Part shown: positions 60,209-64,000 of the stretch, one piece after another | How the letters are laid out: the number at the start of each line of letters is the position of its first letter | Position numbering within the stretch: the stretch's first letter is position 1 | DNA from: Gnetum montanum | Lineage: Eukaryota; Streptophyta; Gnetopsida; Gnetales; Gnetaceae | Reading direction: 5' to 3' | NCBI GenBank assembly: GCA_015680685.1 | Contig: MNCI01004867.1 | Location: 78,452 to 142,451, forward strand | Length of the DNA: 64,000 nucleotides | Translations under genes and position numbers: made by a program | Notes under the pieces: generated by a model | Seen by the model: the letters and a program-made list of their open reading frames with translations, nothing else | Told to the model about the DNA's origin: nothing | Databases searched by the model: none

Positions 60209-63200
60209 TTTTTTTTGAGGGAAAGTTGAGTTGTATTCACAAGAAAAAATTAATGTACAAATGCGGCGGTGCATGACTGCCACCTATAAGAAAGAGTCGG
60301 TACCCCATGGCGAGCCACAGACCCCTAGCCCACACCCCCAAAAACTAAGCCCCACCACATGGTTGGCCCTAAGCCCACCCAAGTATTACTAACCAAGCTT
60401 TCTAAAGGGACCTTCCCAAACAAAAACAAAAACCCCTAGCAGATGGTTGAGGCTCCCAATTCATCCTTGCTCCACCCGCACCACTCCGCCCTTCATAGTT
60501 TTTGTCATCTCAGCCACGTACTCCCCCAAAGTTGCCTCTCCAACCTGGCTTCGGGCCTATTCAATCCATCCAGTTCTTCCAACCATGTTCGACTACATCT
60601 CACCACACCACAGAGCCCTACAACGTTTGCATCGCAACCAGTGTAGCTCAACCATATGAGCATAGTCAACGGTGTGTTGCACCAGCAAGTCCTCCATGAG
60701 TTGCAAATCCCTGAGCCTCTTTGCGTCCACTTGCGCCTAAATTGATGCACACATCCCCTCCCAGCGCAACTGTGATGTCACCCTTTCCTCAGTTCTCACC
60801 TACTCCACTGCCAATCGGCAAGCCACGGTGAGTTCCTCCCGCACCTGCTCAGTCCACTCAATCCACCCACCTTGCTCACCATCATGCCCCTCCTCTCGAA
60901 TATTGGCCCCAGATGTCTGTCCCTCCTCAAGATCCCTCCAAGCTGCTCAGGCCCCCACACACCCTACTCCAGCACCCGAGGACGCCTACGGTAAAAGAGC
61001 AATGGCTTAGGCTGCACCTACACAAGAATATCTGCCCTCCCTGCTTTCCAAAGCACCAGGATGATCCCGAAGTTGCACCTGGGCCTAATCCACCGTAAAG
61101 AGCACAACAAAAACCTGGGGATGTTCACCAGAATATTGTGCTGAATACACCAAAGGAAAGCAAAGTGAACCCCCACCAGATGATGCAGGGACCCAGACTG
61201 GACAAAAAAATGATCCACCAGATCCACAGCCACTTGCCAAACCCCCGACAACTTATTTTTTCGAACATGCCCACTTCTAGTCCGCAACACCGCACCCTGA
61301 AAAAACTCAGCCACACTCATCTGAGAGTGCACCACCGAGGGTATAATCTCCCTAGCCGCCTGCACCCCCAAAACCTCCTACAGCACCCTCTTAGTCAGCA
61401 CAATCCTCTAGCCCCAAAACCAAGTTTCATCACCCTCCCAGTTAGTGAAGAAAATTTCCATCGATAGCCCAAGCTCCCTTCTATGCGTTGTAGCATGTCT
61501 GCCCATCCCATCCGAGTAATCAATGTCCACAATTGAGCATTTCCCGTGAATTCCATTACAATAGGTTCGTGGATAGGCCCCCACAGCATAGCCTACATAG
61601 CTTCCGTCCACAACAGGACCCTACAATGTTGGCAGCCATTGCCCTCTGAAAAACAACATTGTTTCTGCTTTTCCAAGCAGACCATAATATATAACAAGCG
61701 CCTATGAATCCACGCAGGGTAGGATCGAAGGAGGGAGTCGGGCCATCCTCCAAACCTCTCCCATAAATGTGCAATGATGGAGCAAGTGATCAAATGTCTC
61801 CACCTCATCCTAGTAGAGTGGACAAGTGGCATCAACCATAATTCCCTACACCCTCAACACTGCCCACACCAATAAGGCCTTGTGCTTGACAAGCCAGCAA
61901 AAAGCTTTAATCCTTTCTAGCAATCTGCCTCTCCATAACTCTTTCCACCCAACCATTAATCAGTACAAGTGCTTGATCACCTCGGCTGGTGGTTTGCCCA
62001 ACAACCCTTTAGCTTCCATGATTCTAGCATGGTGGCACAGGTTCTTCAACAGATATGAACACCCACTGCCAACCTCCCAGTGATGATATTTCTAATCCAG
62101 AATCCTCATCCACAAGGCTCACTAACCAGGCGGCAGCAACATTCTGTTAAGCATGCATTGCATGCCCAGTGTGACCTTATCTAGAAACGAAAGCACCCCA
62201 AACATTGTCCGCCTCCCATGGCCTAGCCATGAGCTACCAACAAACCCAAGTGCAGTTTCCTCCCCCCTTTGCCCCTAGACCAAATGAACTGCCTAATCAT
62301 TTTGTCCACTTTTTGGATGACCCTAACCAGTGGAGTAGCCATAGACACAGTGTACTGGACCGTAGCCATTAGGACCGTGGACGCCAACACCATCTTACCT
62401 TGCCACAACAAGAACCGATTACTCCAATGTGAGTTTTGACTTCCCCTTCTCCAACATCCCAATCCAGGTTCCCTTCCTATGCCTGTCAAATATCGGCATG
62501 CCCAAGTACAAATCCTACTGTCTACCCTACAAGATGCCTAGCACCTGCACAATCTTCGTGCTTACCTACCCCATGGTATTAATGAAATGGATGGCTGATT
62601 TTCCTTTATTGATCGCCAACCGCAGTTCCCCCTCCATCCTGTACAAGGCCCTTGTTAAAGCCTCCACTTGCAGCATCGCAACCCTAGAAAATAGAATCGT
62701 GTCATCCACAAAATGTGCAACCAGGCAATGCTCCCCCATGATGGTCAGCCACTACATCCCTCAATAAGACTACACCTACAATAGATCCATAACAAGGAGA
62801 AAGAGCAAAGGGGAGAGCGGGTCCCCCTAGCATAAACCACTCCCCATGGTATTGAAGCCCCACATCCAGCCATCAATATCTAGCGAATACCGACCCGAGC
62901 TTTGCATCTGGAGACAAAGGTTGACAAAAGCAGGATTGAATCCTTTCAATAGCATGACTTGATGTAAAGCCGCCCAACTGACCATGGCATAGGCCTTGGC
63001 AATGTCTAATTTGATGCTCATGCCTGGAAACTGTGACCTCCTCAACAAGTGCATAGCCTCCTAAAGCAGCAATACCTGATCTTGCAGGAAGCAGTTCCTA
63101 ATGAACCCAACCTAGAGCACACCCACAACCTTTGGCATTAAAGGGGCTAGACAAGCCATGAGCAGCTTCGAAAACAAACGAAGTAGTGTATTGCAGACCC

Positions 63201-64000
63201 CTATGGGCCTAAAATGGGCAAGCTTCGACGGATCCGATACTTTCGGCAAGAACACAATCCAAGAGCAGTTAATTTCCTTTCAGACCTGCTGGAAATGAAG
63301 CATTGTATTAAAGGCATCTAACATGTTCTCCCCCATTCTATCCTCAAATTCTCTAAAGAACTCAACTAGCCAACCATCGGGCCCCAGTGCCTTGTTAGTT
63401 TGCATTGATCGTAGCACCGTATGCAACTTGGCCAGAGTGAAAGGTTGCAAGAGCTTCTGGTTATCAGCCCCCAACACCATTCACTGCACTAGCACTGAAA
63501 TCAATGTTGTTTCCTGCTTGCACCAAATGTTGCCCCAGTACTCCTAAAGACCATCTGCAATTTCCTACTCGTTGGTCGTGGTACCAACAACTTGCATATG
63601 AATTTTGTGTTTTAGATTCCCCTTGCTTTTGGCCGTAGCAAAAAAGAAACACATGTTCCTATCCCCATCCTTGAGCCATGACACTCGGGCCCTCTGCCTT
63701 CAATACTCTTCCTCCTTGTCCAATGCCTATAGTTCGTAGACAAGGTCTTGCTCCTCATCCGCTAGATCAGCTCTTGCCTCTTATTGTGCTTGCACCTCTC
63801 TTAGGTCTGCCTACAACTGTTGTTTGTATGTCTGGAAACCATATTTCTCCTCTAATGTCTGGATCTTAATCTGATTCTTCAATTCCTTTAGCCCCTTTGT
63901 TAGAAATTCTCTTGGATCCCGAGCTTCGAGGTAATGCTACCAGATGCTTTGCACCAGCGATCAAAGCCAAGGTTACTCAGCCACATTCCTTCAAACCAGA
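60209..64000 (-). mobile_element. second LINE copy, cut by window end
   Basis: Same family and orientation as the 54-60 kb LINE. Minus-strand pieces: RT start region near 63,480 (FTLAKLHTVLRSMQTNKALG), SIKLDIAKAYAMVSWAALH near 63,000, zf-RVT region near 61,835-61,600, LLVQHTVDYAHMVELHW-like tail near 60,660. It has more frame breaks than copy one. The 5' part with endonuclease and ORF1 lies beyond the window. Confidence 0.82.

Larger units (their letters stand above)
54060..64000. repeat. 6,083-bp direct repeat holding two LINEs
   Basis: ATTTTGTTTAA at 54,061 and at 60,144 start the two units, an offset of 6,083. The repeat includes about 65 bases of target flank before the LINE poly(T) end, with three differences in the first 100 bases; inside the elements differences are more frequent (about one in ten by eye). 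The window ends inside the second unit. Confidence 0.85.

Overview
The window is nuclear DNA of a land plant with a large, transposon-rich genome. The evidence is plant-type LTR and LINE elements, a plant receptor kinase split into many small GT-AG exons, and introns up to 14 kb filled with old transposons. The intron style suggests a gymnosperm or another large-genome seed plant, but nothing here proves the species. No bacterial operon, rRNA, tRNA or CRISPR was seen.

Layout. (1) 1-~16,390: most of a large, decayed Ty3/gypsy retrotransposon of the Tat type (plus strand): leader with tandem repeats, gag with a zinc knuckle, protease, RT, two RNase H domains, integrase, 3' repeats and a probable 3' LTR. 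The 5' LTR lies outside the window. Between protease and RT, on the opposite strand (9,086 to 4,725), is an extra multi-exon gene with its own TATA-like box and GT-AG introns; in the last three exons the reading frame runs on exactly across the splice sites. It is the most unusual object in the window. (2) ~16,440-17,330: Ty1/copia gag relic. (3) 18,309-45,558, minus strand: an LRR receptor-like kinase gene. I could place 17 exons, all phase-compatible and free of stops, from the LRR repeats through the membrane span to the stop codon. Its first exons were not found. Its introns hold a plus-strand LINE (21.7-26.1 kb), RTE-type LINE tails (28.6-30.3 kb), an LTR with primer-binding site (34.3 kb) and a minus-strand LINE (40.4-43.4 kb). 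(4) 45.9-51.5 kb: Ty1/copia RT-RNase H relic, a 5'-truncated LINE and a relic flanked by LTR-like repeats. (5) 54.1-64.0 kb: a full-length L1-type LINE with a perfect 16-bp target-site duplication, then a second diverged copy, the two forming a 6,083-bp direct repeat that includes target flank.

How the parts relate: the kinase is the only host gene that looks intact. All transposons carry stops or frameshifts. In the gypsy element two catalytic Asp codons (RT YVDD to YVDN, integrase WGxD to WGxN) read as Asn, and most in-frame stops fit C-to-T change at Gln or Arg codons, so this copy is unlikely to move itself.

Assembly caution: several single N bases sit at or beside exact direct or inverted repeats (26,110; 26,210; 27,157; 41,754; 42,029; 58,207), and there is a 206-N gap at 40,545-40,750. 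These look like contig joins and local structure there should not be read as biology.
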